A DNA stretch of 63,647 nt from Trametopsis cervina (lineage: Eukaryota; Basidiomycota; Agaricomycetes; Polyporales; Irpicaceae): NCBI GenBank assembly GCA_022385755.1, contig MU278378.1, positions 3,835 through 67,481 on the forward strand, in the 5' to 3' direction. Of this stretch, positions 32,946-44,758 are shown piece after piece. Below the pieces are notes generated by a model, which was not told the origin of the DNA, did not search any database, and saw only the letters and a program-made list of their open reading frames with translations. The position numbers and the translations under genes were made by a program. The first letter of the stretch is position 1. Each line of letters begins with the position of its first letter.

Positions 32946-35193
32946 ATGTCTGAGACAGCCCTCCTTTCCCAGCCATCAATATGGCTACTCCTTGCACTGC
33001 TTGTTCTTTGTGTTTTGTATCCGATAGGTGGGAGGCTTATCCGCGGCTACCTCTTGCGACGATTTACGGCCGTCGATGAGCTGCCGCTTCTGGGCGTTGG
33101 TCGAGCGCAAAAGATGAACGGTACGGCGGTGGTGTGTGGCGGAAGGTATCATTGACGCCTCATGCCTTGATGTTTGTTTGACTTCTTTCTATTTGGATTG
33201 TGCAGCATCTCTGGCCTCCTCGCTGCACGCGTTTGCGCGGACCACTTCGTGAACGTGGTGCTGATCGACCCCGAGCTCTCTGAGATACAGCGGACCAAGC
33301 CGAGTACGCGCATCGCCCAGTATGACTCTCTGCACGGTAAGCTCAGTGATTCTGCACCCTGTATTTTGACCGTGCTTCACGCTTCATGATGCTTGGCATC
33401 AGGTTACCTCACGTTCGTCCTCGACGGGATGCGTCGTCTCTGGCCTAAATTCGACGCCGAGCTGAAGGCCGCGGGCGGACAGTAACGTGTCGCCTTCCTT
33501 TCTCTTATTATTTATGCGCTGACGAGGTCTTCGTCATAGCGTGGCAGCAGGCGATGTAAAGCCGTTCTTTGGCGGCACACTGTTGCCGGCGCCATATGAG
33601 GAGTACGCGGCGCGGGCCCAGCCGCTCCCCGAGACGATGTTCGCCCGCCGGCCAGTGCTCGAGAACGTCCTGCGTAAGCTGTTGCTCGGCGCACCATCGA
33701 ACGTACGCACACTCGTCGGGTCAGTAAGAGCACTCAGTGTGCGAGAACGTGATGGGACGCCACGCGTCGGTGCCGTGCTCGTCAGAGGTGCAGACGGGCG
33801 AGAGGTATCGCTCGACGAACCCGAACTAGTCATTGGTACGTTCACCATCTGACGATAGAACCTTTATATCTAATTCTGAAATTTTCTCTGTCGTCAGACT
33901 GTTCAGGAGATAGCCAAGCCGGGCTCAAGTGGCTCAAGAAGTGCGGATACGCAATGTCCCCAGATATCAGACTTGAATACGACCAGAAGCTGCGCTACGT
34001 CACCGTCACCTTCACCGTCGATAAGGCATTATCGGAGACACTGGCGATTCCTGGCGGGTACGAGAACGCTGGGTGGATATATACCTTTGTCCCCGACTAC
34101 AATGTCGGGAACGCCGGGTTCGTTCTGGGGAAAATGGACAACGACACCAGTACGTGCCTCTTTTGCTTTCTGATGTAATTAATAAACTGAATACGACGAA
34201 TGTGTAGTGCAACTATGCTGCGGCGGCTGGGGCGACGTTGCGCTGCCGCTCGAGCCAGATGCGATCGAGGGCTACGTGCGGTCGTGCAAGGGCCGGGAGG
34301 ATGTGCCCGAGTGGCTTGTAGACGTCCTGCGAGAGCTCATCAAACACGGGGAGCCGACATTCAAGCCTCTCAAGATTCGTGAGTACTTTCGATGGCTTCC
34401 AAATTGGGGTCGACTGACGATCGACGTGCGCGCGCGCAGGGCCATGCTCGTACATTCGGTATCAAGATGTCTCTGGCCTCCCGTCCAACTTTGTCGCCCT
34501 CGGCGACTCGTTCCTACAGCTGAACCCCATCTACGCGTGAGCTCTTCTGTTTTGAAGTACGCTGATCTGCCCATGCTGATGCATGAATTTATCTCGTGTA
34601 AAGACAGGGTTGCAGTAAGGCGATGATGGGCGCAATTACGCTAAACTCTCTCCTGGCAAAGGTCGCGCCCTTGGCTTCTGCGGGTGCACGCGTGTTACCA
34701 GAAGATTTTTCTCGTTCGTACTTCCGTCACGTTGGCGACCACGGCGACGCGCTATGGTACGCCTAACACAAGCGCCCCAGTATGTAATGAAGCCTTTACT
34801 GACAATCTGACAGGGAATCCACAAAAACGTTCGGTCAGTAAACAGAGCCCTTATTATCTGCATCACGCCACTCACTTTGGACACAGACTATGGATTCTCG
34901 ACGACGAGGCCTGTGAAAGGCGAGACTCTGCAATCTGGGTCGTTCGCACGATGGTACTTGGACATGTTTATCGAGGCTGCCCTGAAGGTAATCCTATAAC
35001 ACCATTTTTACTAGCCAAGATGTTCAGCTGCTGACTTGAACTTTCCCCGTACTTCTAGGACAAGACGTGTGCGTCCGCGATGTGGCACGTTCGCATGCTG
35101 TTGGCCCCTCCCACGGACATGTTCACTCCGTCTATCCTCTGGAGGGTCGCCAGTCACGCTCTCTCTGCTCGCTTGTCACGCCTCCACCAGTGA
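32946..35193 (+). CDS. FAD-dependent oxidoreductase with N-terminal membrane anchor
   Basis: The start at 32946 gives MSETALLSQ and then a hydrophobic helix (IWLLLALLVLCVLYP), probably a membrane anchor. Next comes the FAD-binding beta-alpha-beta start AVVCGGSISGLLAARV, split by an intron at about 33145-33207. Later blocks are FARRPVLENVLRKLLLG (about 33640), a segment at about 34020-34070 ending in IPGGYENAGWIY, QLCCGGWGDVALPL (about 34210), the GD-type FAD-ribityl motif FVALGDSFLQLNPIY (about 34500) and MWHVRMLLAPPTDM (about 35080). TGA lies at 35191-35193. This matches a family of basidiomycete FAD/NAD(P)-binding monooxygenase-like proteins. The reaction is unknown. The frame looks intact over about eight short introns. 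Confidence 0.78.
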
Positions 35194-35413
35194 TGTCGAT
35201 TCGAGGGACCTAATGAATGTACGATATACGCGCTACCCTTCCTGTACACATCATGTAGATTACTAGAATTCTGCCGAAAACAATACAACAGATTATATAC
35301 ATGTGAGGAGTGATGGTGTCTTTGAATTATTGTATGTTCCGCGTGTCGTTGGAATAGTGGAACTGGTTGAGATCAGGATATCCATGCAATTCCGCGGGTG
35401 AGAATCAAGCTGG

Positions 35414-36653
35414 TCAACGGGTTAACCTTGATAGAGGACGAAGATTATGGACGCAATTCCGCAACACTGAGAGGGCATGGGGTAACATTCGCTGATTCAA
35501 GCCTGATCCGGGAGTGCAGCTGTGATGACGATGTGTAAACGGTGTGGGTGCTTGTGTCGATAGCGCATGGTGGGCACTCGTCTGTATATCCACAAGCGGC
35601 CGTCCCGCCCGTGCCAATGAATGATACTCCCGAGATTGTTTCGATCTAGGCACAATGAGTGTCACGCGACTTAGCTTGAGAATGTAGTATTTCTCGCACA
35701 TGTGCAGAACCAAGACTCACTCCCTAAGCAATCTGGCTTTTCGTATTCTCTCCTGCCAATCTCCGCCCTCGCGAGGCATGGGGCGATCCGCTTCCTCCAA
35801 CCGTCTATATAGATTCGCAGTTTAAGCGACATGCATATTAGTAGCTAGACGAGCCTTACCCCATCTCCCGAAGTACTCTTCGGCGAGCAATGGCGTTCTT
35901 TTCCCATGAGTTTGCCTCTCGTGACTCATGCACTCTGAGCGCAAACGCACTCTTATTTTCCGGCTTGAGTCCGTCGTACACTGCCTGCACCGACGGTATG
36001 TATTGACCATTAGGCAAGAGACGTGGGTAGGTGCGAAGCTGGGGCGAATAGACAAAGAGATAGGCAATATAGCAACGGAGCATCAGTTCGAGACGTCTGA
36101 GGCGAATTCCGGTGACAGGTTCATGGATTGTTGCGATGAGCGAATCGAGAAAGCCGCAGATTGTAGGGAAGAGTATCCCAGAGTCTTCCGGATGGGGAGG
36201 CGTTGGGAGAGGGACGGCGGCGGTGCTATCGCTCATATTGAAATGGAAGAACGACTGTGGATGGACGAGAATGGTCGAAGGTACATGATACTCCTCGTTA
36301 GTAGGATTTTCAATCACATTCTCGGGTCGCAGTTGGAGTGAGATGGAAGTGGGGAAGCAGTATGGCTGGGCCAGGTCGAAAGCCTGCATCTCACGCCAAT
36401 GAGGTATTGGCTCAGTCATTCGCAAGTATGGCCCATCCGAGGTAATCGCATTGGCTGCTTGCTCTACGGCCTCGTCGGGAACAAGGATCTGTAGGGTGAA
36501 TAGATCAGTTGGCACGAAGTGCATAAAGTCGAGGGCATCTTCTGCGTATATTGTGCAAGGTATGCCGCTTCTTAGTATGGAGCGTGCAGGTGCTAGGCGA
36601 ATGTGCTGAAGTCTGGGGCTTGTGGTGCTTTCGTCGTATAAATGAATGCCCAT
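35414..36653 (-). CDS. Unknown protein, paralogue A of a local duplication
   Basis: Three exons read leftward: 36653-35867, a short exon at about 35812-35723 (RLEEADRPMPRE), and a last exon from about 35648 to the stop at 35414. The main exon encodes about 260 residues starting MGIHLYDESTT, with YAEDALDFMHFVPTDLFTLQ, a low-complexity PLPTPPHPED stretch and MLRCYIAYLFVYSPQLRTYPR. No catalytic motif, signal peptide or membrane helix is obvious. A second copy lies about 3.1 kb away at 38503-39787 with the same exon layout, and the two are clearly homologous throughout. The third exon is supported because both copies stay open in the same frame (REYHSLA near its start, LSRL near its end). An upstream exon is possible (36660-36820), since copy B has coding-like text before its start too. 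Confidence 0.68.
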
Positions 36654-37316
36654 TACAGTCCCGTCGCACGATGCAAACAGCAGCGACTATCATATAACAG
36701 GTGATCAGCTCGATAATGACAGCTCGTAGTTTGAATTCTACCTCTGATAAAATCAAATCTTGTTTGTGGTGAACTATCTTACGAAGAATTGGACACGAGC
36801 CAATTCCGACCTGAGCTGGCATGTATTACGTAATCACCCACTTGTGGAGGATGACTCGCTGCGTCCAGCTCAGTTGGCAACTCACTCCGGTATCTGTAAA
36901 TGTCTTCGGCAACCACTCAAGATATTCAGACCAGCAACGCACAACAAGTTCCTGTACAATAAAATACAAGGAGCTAATCATAATAATCAGAGCGCCGGTA
37001 GAAGCGTTGTCCACAGCTTCTCATCCTGAACGTTCTAAACCAGCGAAGGAATCCACCTGCATCGTTGTGAGAGTGGACTGAGCTTTATCTAGATCTACAC
37101 TCAACGTCGGAGCTCGAGCTCCTCGGCACCGGTCAATCACACACTACGATACTGACAAATTCACCCCATTGCTAGGTGGATACTACAACATACCACCGCA
37201 ACACCTTGTCGCAGTGTGGGCGTATCTCTTCTCGTTAGGCGAGATTTGAACGTCCTCTTCCTGTGCCATCTGAGCATCAAGTAGCATACGCTCTCTTACT
37301 CCCCGTCTTTTGAAAG
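36654..37316. other. Divergent intergenic region
   Basis: Between paralogue A (minus) and the nucleotidyltransferase gene (plus). A possible 5' exon of paralogue A lies at 36740-36820 on the minus strand. Otherwise nothing is recognised. Confidence 0.4.
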
Positions 37317-38110
37317 ATGCCGCTTACTCCAGTTCTTCATGCTGCTGCAAAGGCAATGTTTCGAGCAATAAACAAGGAAGGAATACGCGCAATCTTGATT
37401 GGTGGCGGAGCCATGCAGATTATCGGAGCAATCCGCATGACAAAAGTACGTATCACTTTTGGGACCTGATGCAGCAAAACTTATCGTGTCGAGTAGGATC
37501 TTGATATAAATGTAGAGTCCGTAAACGAGAAGAGATGGAAGAGGATCCTCGGTGACAGCTTCTACGTACGCCCAGGATCCAAAAGCACACGGCTCCGAGC
37601 TACGTATATGAGGGATGACGAAGACATGTCCGTTAGATGTGACATTGCAAGCGACAATGCAAGAAACCTGCTTACTATGCTTAAGTACTCAAGTACCACT
37701 GAAGATGGCATTCGATTTGCCACGGCGCCAGTACTCATGGCTAGCAAATTCAGGTCGTTCAGCGATCGCAGTGTACAAACTGAACATAAGCGTCGTTCGG
37801 ACTTGGATGATATCTTTCATTGCATGGAACTCATGCGTTGGGATACGCTTGACCCTATGGTTGCGGAGAAGATGCCCGACGATTTGCGCGACATTTTCAT
37901 GACCGAACATGATATCCGCCGCTTTTTCGATACTATTGATCCTATGAGTAGAATGATGTCTTACGAGTATCTGCAAGCGGGTGGGATTGCCATCCCGGTA
38001 CGTTCCCAGCTCACTGACCAGTTAAATTGTGTCTGATTACTCAGTCAGGCCGATATACTGTCGGGAAGCGGGTGAAACCAAGCCTCATTGGCGTCCAGTC
38101 TAGCAAATAA
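37317..38110 (+). CDS. Nucleotidyltransferase-fold protein
   Basis: Three exons: 37317-37445, about 37517-37998, and about 38045-38110. The product is about 225 residues. Near residue 25 it has AILIGGGAMQIIGAIRMTK, followed across the first intron by DLDINV. This GG...R-T-x-D-x-D arrangement is the metal-binding signature of minimal nucleotidyltransferases such as the AbiEii/aminoglycoside adenylyltransferase group. A later Asp (MSVRCDIASD) could be the third acidic ligand. The rest is helical and ends KPSLIGVQSSK. The substrate is unknown; tRNA, protein or small molecules are all possible for this fold. It sits alone on the plus strand between the two minus-strand paralogues, so it was caught inside or placed next to that duplication. 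Confidence 0.72.
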
Positions 38111-38502
38111 TGTACCACTATGAATAGCACCTCAATATGACGGAAGACACAGACAGTCCTGAATTTTACACGGTATAAGGTGGGGTGATATTTGCTCATC
38201 CGAGCGAAACCCAGAAGGGGCGGTAGCATGACGGAGGAATCCGCTCCTTCATGTTGGGCTCCCGTTTGCCTGTATTCAAGAGATTGCGCTACTTTCGAGG
38301 GATCTCACATTGACCGAGCCTCTTGCTGTCACTGGATTCTCGTGTGATTGACCGGGCGTTCATTTGCACTCCGAAGGAAACCCAAGGAGGTGAGTGCGAT
38401 GCACAATTGTGGTGAGTTTAGTGACTTGCGCCTATCAGGCCAGACAGATATCGAATAAAAAGCATGCAAGTAGATATCGCGAAGTGCGCCTGTGCGTGAA
38501 CA
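38111..38502. other. Intergenic between convergent genes
   Basis: Nothing is recognised beyond the 3' ends of the nucleotidyltransferase gene and paralogue B. Confidence 0.4.
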
Positions 38503-39787
38503 TCAAACTAATCTACGAATTAGCCTTGACAAATGACGAAGGCTGTGGGGGCAATTCTTTAATGTAACTGGTAAGTGATGAGGCAGTATTGACCGAGTCA
38601 TGCTTGTTCCAGGAGGGAGGGTATTAGGGCCGGGAAGAGGTCCCGAAACTGGTATCGATATCGTATGATGGGCTCTCGACTGTGAATGTCCAGAATATCT
38701 GTGCCACTTGGACGGTCCTGCCCACGCCAATGAATGATACTCCCGAAATTGCTTCGGTCTACGAGGCAGAACGGTCATCGCGTCAGTTGGCTCAAGAATG
38801 GAGAATTCCTCACGTATGCGTGCAGTTGAAGGTTAACTTCAGGGACACACTCACTTCGTAAGCAATGCAGATCTACAGGTTCTCTCCGCAACCGCAGCGC
38901 TCTCGCGAGGCATTGGGCAATCCGCTTCCTCTAATCGTCTAGGTATATTGATGTCAGCCAGATGCGTACCAGAAGCTGGAGGAACATTACCCCATCTGCC
39001 GAAGTATGTTCCGACGTGCGATGACATTCTCTTCCCATGCGCCTGCCTCTCGCGACCCGTGCGCGCTGTGCGCAAACATACGTTTATTTTCCTCTTTGAG
39101 ACCGTCGTATACTGCTTGCACTGACGGTATATATGAACCATCGGGGAGGACACGCGGGTAGGTGCGTAGCTGAGGTGAGTAAATGAACAGATAGCCAATG
39201 TAGCACCGAAGCATCAGCTCGAGACGGTGCATGCGAATGCCGGTGGCAGGCTCGTGTATTGTCGCGATGAGTGAGTCTAGAAAGCCACAGATAGTGGGAA
39301 AGAGTATTGAAGAGTCTTCCGGATGAGGAGGCGTCGGGAGAGGGGATGCGGCGGCGCTATCGCTCATATTGAAATGAAAAGAAGACTGTGGATGAATGAG
39401 GATGGTCGAAGGTACATAGAACTCTTCGTCTGTAGATGGATTTTGGATTACCGTTTCTGGGAGCTGCTGCAACGCAATAGAGGATGGGAAACAGTTTGGC
39501 TGCGCTGGATCGAATAGTTTCATTTCTCGCCAATGAGTTATCGGTTCTGTCATTTGAGAGTATGGTCCATTCGATGTAACCGCCGTGGCTGCTTGTCCTA
39601 TGGACTCGTCGGGCACCAGTATTTGTAAAGTAAACAGCCCGGTCGGCACGAAGTGCATAAAGTCGAGCGCATCTTCTGCGTATATTGTGCAAGGTATACC
39701 AGCTTTCAATATAGAGCGAGCGGGTGCCAAACGGATGTGCTGTACTGCATGACTTGTGGTGCTTTTATCGTATAGATGTATACCCAT
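38503..39787 (-). CDS. Unknown protein, paralogue B of a local duplication
   Basis: Same layout as the gene at 35414-36653: main exon from 39787 (MGIHLYDKSTT), a short exon RLEEADCPMPRE at about 38940, then a third exon from about 38765 to the stop at 38503. The exact 3,134-base offset between the first two exons of the copies shows no net indel there, while exon three differs by 45 bases. Residue identity is high in YAEDALDFMHFVP and the C-terminal part (IPSVQAVYDGLK). No known domain is recognised. On the 5' side, coding-like text (IGASFDRVFLLLVG, about 40005-39930) ends at a GTAAGA donor and may be an upstream exon of a longer protein. Confidence 0.68.
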
Positions 39788-40363
39788 TATTGTCGTGTCA
39801 TAGCCAGCACTTCAGGGCGGACAGCACAGGGTGTATGTCGGAAGTTTGGACAGTATTCAAGGTGGATGTACTGTATGGCAACTGGTCAGCTCTCACAGAA
39901 CGTGAAGTTAGATTTTCTTACCTTCAGCAATGCCAAAAACTCATTTGTGGTAGATTGACCGACGAGGAGCAGGAAGACCCGATCAAACGACGCGCCAATT
40001 GAATTGGCGGCATGCCGGCATGTATACTGCACCCGCCACACACACATCCTATCTCAGGGAAAGTACTGTAGTGCTGCCAAGATGTGATAGAACCGCCTCA
40101 CTCTTTCAACGAGAACATGAAGCTACACCACCCCGTTCTCTACTTGGCCATGAAAATGTCCCCTATGCACGCTTTGTAACGCTAGTTGAATATGTAATCA
40201 TTATCGTTATTGTTCTGAGCACAGAAAACAGAATCGAGCCAGTGGAATAAGGCTACTTGAGTATCGACTAGTTATCCATGAGATAGGTACGGTCATTCAC
40301 GTAGGGGCACGTTTCGCCCTCCAATATAGCAGCAGCATCATTCAGTCCACAGTAGGTCCAGTC
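39788..40363. other. Intergenic with a possible upstream exon of paralogue B
   Basis: A minus-strand coding-like stretch ends at a GTAAGA donor near 39920. A small palindrome around TGCCGGCA lies near 40015. No other feature is seen. Confidence 0.35.
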
Positions 40364-43300
40364 TCAGAATAACCCATCTGTCTTATCATCATGTTCCTTA
40401 CCCGCCAAATGCGTCTCGTCCTCATGCTCGTGCTCATATCTGGCACCACTCGATTGGTCAATGGTCCGCTTCACCCGCTCAGCCACAACTACGCCGTTTC
40501 GATCGCCAATCAGCGGGCTGCTCTTGAACCGGGTCCCCTTCGGAACAGGCGTACTCGACACGCCAGCGGCGGCGCGCCGCTTGCGCTCGACGAGGATAGC
40601 TTGCTCAAGTGACGGCGACGGCGACGTGTTCCGTCCGACCACAGGCAGGATCAGCGCGGGGTTCACGATCTGGTGGTGCAACGCACCGCCAGCCGCGGGG
40701 GCAGCAGGGGTAGGCGCGTGAAGAGGCACGTCGGCGGGTTTATCCTTGCCGGTGTACATGTTGACCGCAGACCGAGGTTGCGGCGCAAACAGCGGCGGCA
40801 TAGGGTTGTCAGCAGAGAGATACGCGGGGGCCGCGTCCGCGACGTCCATTTCCGCAAGGTCGTGCATAAGCGTCTTGTACCCGTCAGTATCAGTTCCAGC
40901 CAGCGGCGGTTCAGCTGTGTCGCCCTCTTTGACTAGAGACATCTCAGCCTTCTCGTCCGTAGGCGACGGCGGAGCACTCTTAGATCTCGAGAAAGCCAAG
41001 CCCTTGAAGTTTAGTGCCTTCAGCGCGCTGAGCGCAGGTTTATTCAGTGCGGCGCTCAGAGGCTTCGCGGTCGCAGCGGGCGAGTGATCTCCCACGAGCT
41101 CCGGAGCGGATGCTTTGTGTTTGAGAACGGGAGGTGTCACCTTCGATTCGTTCAAGGCGAAAGACTTCAGATCAGGGTGACCTTCGGGGTCGAACTCGTC
41201 GTAAATCTCCTCGCCGATCAGTTCTGTTTATTGTGTTAGCTACATATCTGGAATGAAGACTTTTTGATCATACCTTCCAAGACATCTTCAAGCGTGATGA
41301 TACCTAACGGCATGATAGCTGGGTCTACAGTTTGTAAGAACTGCGTCACAATCAGCATATAGTCCAACATCCAGCAATTACTGCGCGCCGCACCTCGTCA
41401 GCACCTTCCTTGGTCAGCACCGCATCTGCGGGCATGCTCTGTTCCCATCGACCGAACGACGTCCCCGGGAGGGTCATATTAGCCATACGAACCTTCGCGT
41501 TCTTACTCTTCGTTTCTTCGGGATGCACGACGCCCATCTCAATATCGACATGCCGACCCTTCTTCCGCCCGCGTCCAACAAGACCGTGGCGCGTATTCCT
41601 CACACTTCCATCATTGTCGCCGCTCGCGGTATCGCCTTCGCCGCGGAGAGTCTCGCCGTTCGAACTCGTCACGGACTCTTTCGTAGGCTTCCGGGAGAAC
41701 CGCTTGCGTCCGAAGATCGGGCTGTGCTTCCCGGACTCGCTCTCGGACTCCGAGTCGCTACTTGAGCTACTGGAATCGCTGTCGCCCATACCGACCCGAT
41801 GCCGCAGGCGCTGAGTAAGACCGCTCTTCACCGCTTGTTTGACGCTCACTGCTCGCTCGACGCTGAAGCGGCTCACGATAGCCATATGTGAGCGCCCTTC
41901 CTGGAATTTGTCCAAAATTCCAAGTAGAGGTTCGTTGTTCGGGACGAACGGGACCTTATTTAACGGAATCTTGCGCACGGGGGTAGCATCTGTGTAATGA
42001 TATGTCAGGCTAATCATCGCTTAATTCAACGCATATAATCACCTTTCGGATCCAAAAGGACACACTGGGACGCACGTTCCTCGTCAGATTACGCCTCAAA
42101 TGACGAAAACAGACGTGATCTTACCTGCTTCACGAGGAGAATTCCAACAATCTTCTTTACTCTGACAGTTTTACCTTGGGTCAACGATGCAATATGCCTT
42201 CCTCCGGCACTACTTTCTTCACCGTTGGCTGCTGTCGAAGATTCTCCATCAGCACCCTAGACAGAGTGCTTGTCAGTCATTTGCTTGAACTTGATTTTGT
42301 AACGAGGACTCACGTGAATCACCATTGTTGAGGCTGGGACCTCCACCATCTCATATACAGGGATCCTGGAGTGGCCCGTCAAGCAGACCTTCCGTAGAGT
42401 CTCATAGTCCAGCTTCGCATCCAACGACAGCATGAAAACGTCCTCAATCGGCGTCATCGCCTGCTTTACGACCTTCTCCTGCAAATCGAGAGCGCCACCG
42501 ATGATAGTCACTGTATCCTTCTTCAAATCACCACCGTGCTCGCCAGCGCTGGAATGCATGGCAATGAGCTCCTTGAGTTCTGCTCGACGGTAAATTATAC
42601 CGTGATGCGGGCCGAGCACAAACTCGATCAGCTTGGCAATTGGCCAAGCAACGAGACCCTACACACTAATTAACACGTAGGTCGGCATGCGTATCGTCGA
42701 AGCTACATACCAAAGTCCAAAGTAGGACTCTCACTGGGCCTGCCATCTTCGCGCCGAAATATAGCCCATAGCGCGTGCAAAGAGATTGCGGGATGATCTC
42801 TGCAAAGCTAGAGTCGGATAGTAGTCAGTACTGGCATGCGATAGAAATCTTCGGAGCTAGCGAAGATAGATAAAATAGTGAAATGATGGGTCGGAGGGTG
42901 TGAAGCTATGTGATCCCCAACACCTCAGTGGTATTCGAACGCACTAGATGAGTACATCTATGCAGTGGACTGTTCGTCCTCAATAACTCGTCCCACACGT
43001 TTGACACCAGATAACGGAACTTCGGCATGCACGTGACTGCCTGACGTATAATTGACGCGTGACGCGACGCGTCTGCCACTCACGCGGCAGGTCAGGAGGG
43101 CAAGGCAGCCGGCGACATAGCCGAGAGCATAGGAAGCAAGCACGATACGTACATGACGATGAGAACAGTGCTCACGACGACACTCTGGAAGCCACCACCC
43201 AGGACAGGGTCTGAGATGACGGGGAGTGTCTCGTTGACGATCATGTTTGCCAGGAGCAATGTGACTAGCAAACGGTGACCGTCCTTGCGAATAGGCTTGA

Positions 43301-43660
43301 TCTTATTCGCGTACATCTTCTGTTCACTGTGACGGAGTATGTGTTAGTCAGCTGGGAGGAGGACGGGACGACGGCTCACGGTGTACCACTGATGCTCAGT
43401 ACGTTCAACTGAGTCTCATCGAGACTCATGTAGCCTAATGTCAGACCGGCAAACACACCCGACAACAAGACAAGGAATGGGATGAGGCAGGCGAACACGA
43501 TGAACCTTGTGCCACGCTCGGGTGGCTGCTGATTGGTGCACTGCAGGGTGCCGTTCGAGGCTGGCGTACTGGCGAGAGTGGGGACATGTTGCGATGCGAG
43601 CGATGCTAGCGTTAGGAGCAGTCTCGGGGTATGAGTAGAATGCAGTAGAGGTGGTACCAT
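40364..43660 (-). CDS. Mam3/CNNM-type membrane protein (DUF21 plus CBS domains)
   Basis: The ATG at 43660 gives MVPPLLHSTHTPRLLLTLAS, a likely signal sequence, followed by a short luminal part. The DUF21 transmembrane domain reads FIVFACLIPFLVLLSGVFAG, GLTLGYMSLDETQLNVL, KDGHRLLVTLLLANMIVNE and PVLGGGFQSVVVSTVLIV. The segment with LIEFVLGPHHGIIYRRAELK leads into the CBS pair with VKQAMTPIEDVFMLSLDA and TGHSRIPVYE (about 42340-42460). An acidic and Ser-rich linker (SDSSSSSSDSESESESG) and a long disordered tail up to TAG/TGA at 40364 follow. Yeast Mam3 and animal CNNM proteins act in metal (Mg, Mn) homeostasis at vacuolar or plasma membranes. About eight introns are present. All expected domains are seen, so it looks functional. 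Confidence 0.87.
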
Positions 43661-44758
43661 TCGAGAGCAATGCTCGTCCTTGAGGGAGGTGATAGAAGGA
43701 GGGCGCGCAGGACCCGCAGTGCTCCTTATACAGTCGCCGTGCGAAAGTGACACGATATGAAAGGCGATCTCCGGTCCAGACACTCGGTAGCTGAAACGAG
43801 TTGCGGAACGAGTGCGTTCTCGCCGCTGCGTTGTGAATGGGACGATGTCGAAGAACAGTTTCTGAGCAGTTCTGAGCCGGCTCGTGCACCGAATGCGCAC
43901 AGATGGTTGGAGAAAGGAAGAGATTGACCAGGACGTCGCCGGGGCTGCATATATAGGACGTGACATGCTGAGGGGGTTACATCATCCCACACTCCATGGC
44001 AGGGTGGACTGACTCTCGTTAATATTTCAGCTTCACATTCAAGACTGCGTGCACTCTATACAATAACTACTTTGCTCTCGTCATCGCCCATAGAGGTCGC
44101 GGTCGAGGTAATATGGTCTGGCTGAGACGCAGCTAGATCCTGCATGACGATAGAGATATGCCGTTTACATGATCATGATTATCTAAGCACGCCACCCAAT
44201 CACGGCGACATAGTGGCGACATGGACAGTCTGAAGACATCAGAGTTACCATGATGCTCTTGTAAGCAATTGAACTGTCTTCTCAGTGCGAACACCATCTT
44301 TGACGAATTGCATGCAGTCTGTTGGGCCTTCTCAGGTTGTATCGGCACGATAATGAATGCAATCAAGCTCGATCCTTACATCGCAAAATTCGCCTCGCAC
44401 GGGTGTATTAATCATAAGTTCAGACCCTTACACAGAGAGCAAATTTTGGTTCGCCACGCAGCTCAGGCCTCCTTCGCTACCCTACGCAAAGAATTTACAA
44501 CATTCCATACTTTCATCCGCAAGATATGTAATAGGTCGCGATTGACCGGGACACAAGCGGAATGAAGAACATCTGGAAATCCATGATGGCGAAGTCTCCT
44601 CACGAGTGCAGGATTCTTCCGAGGGGATGTACAGTCCACTGTCATGAATAGCAGCGGCGAAAATCATGATAAAATAATCATTGTCGAAAGTCAATAATGT
44701 GTAAGCGCCGGTATATTGTCCATGCCTCGCAGCTCTGGACAAGACTTCCGTCAGTACC
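43661..44758. other. Intergenic, divergent promoters
   Basis: An in-frame extension of the Mam3-like gene reaches 43966 but lacks domain features. From 44000 to 44758 no gene is recognised. Confidence 0.4.
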
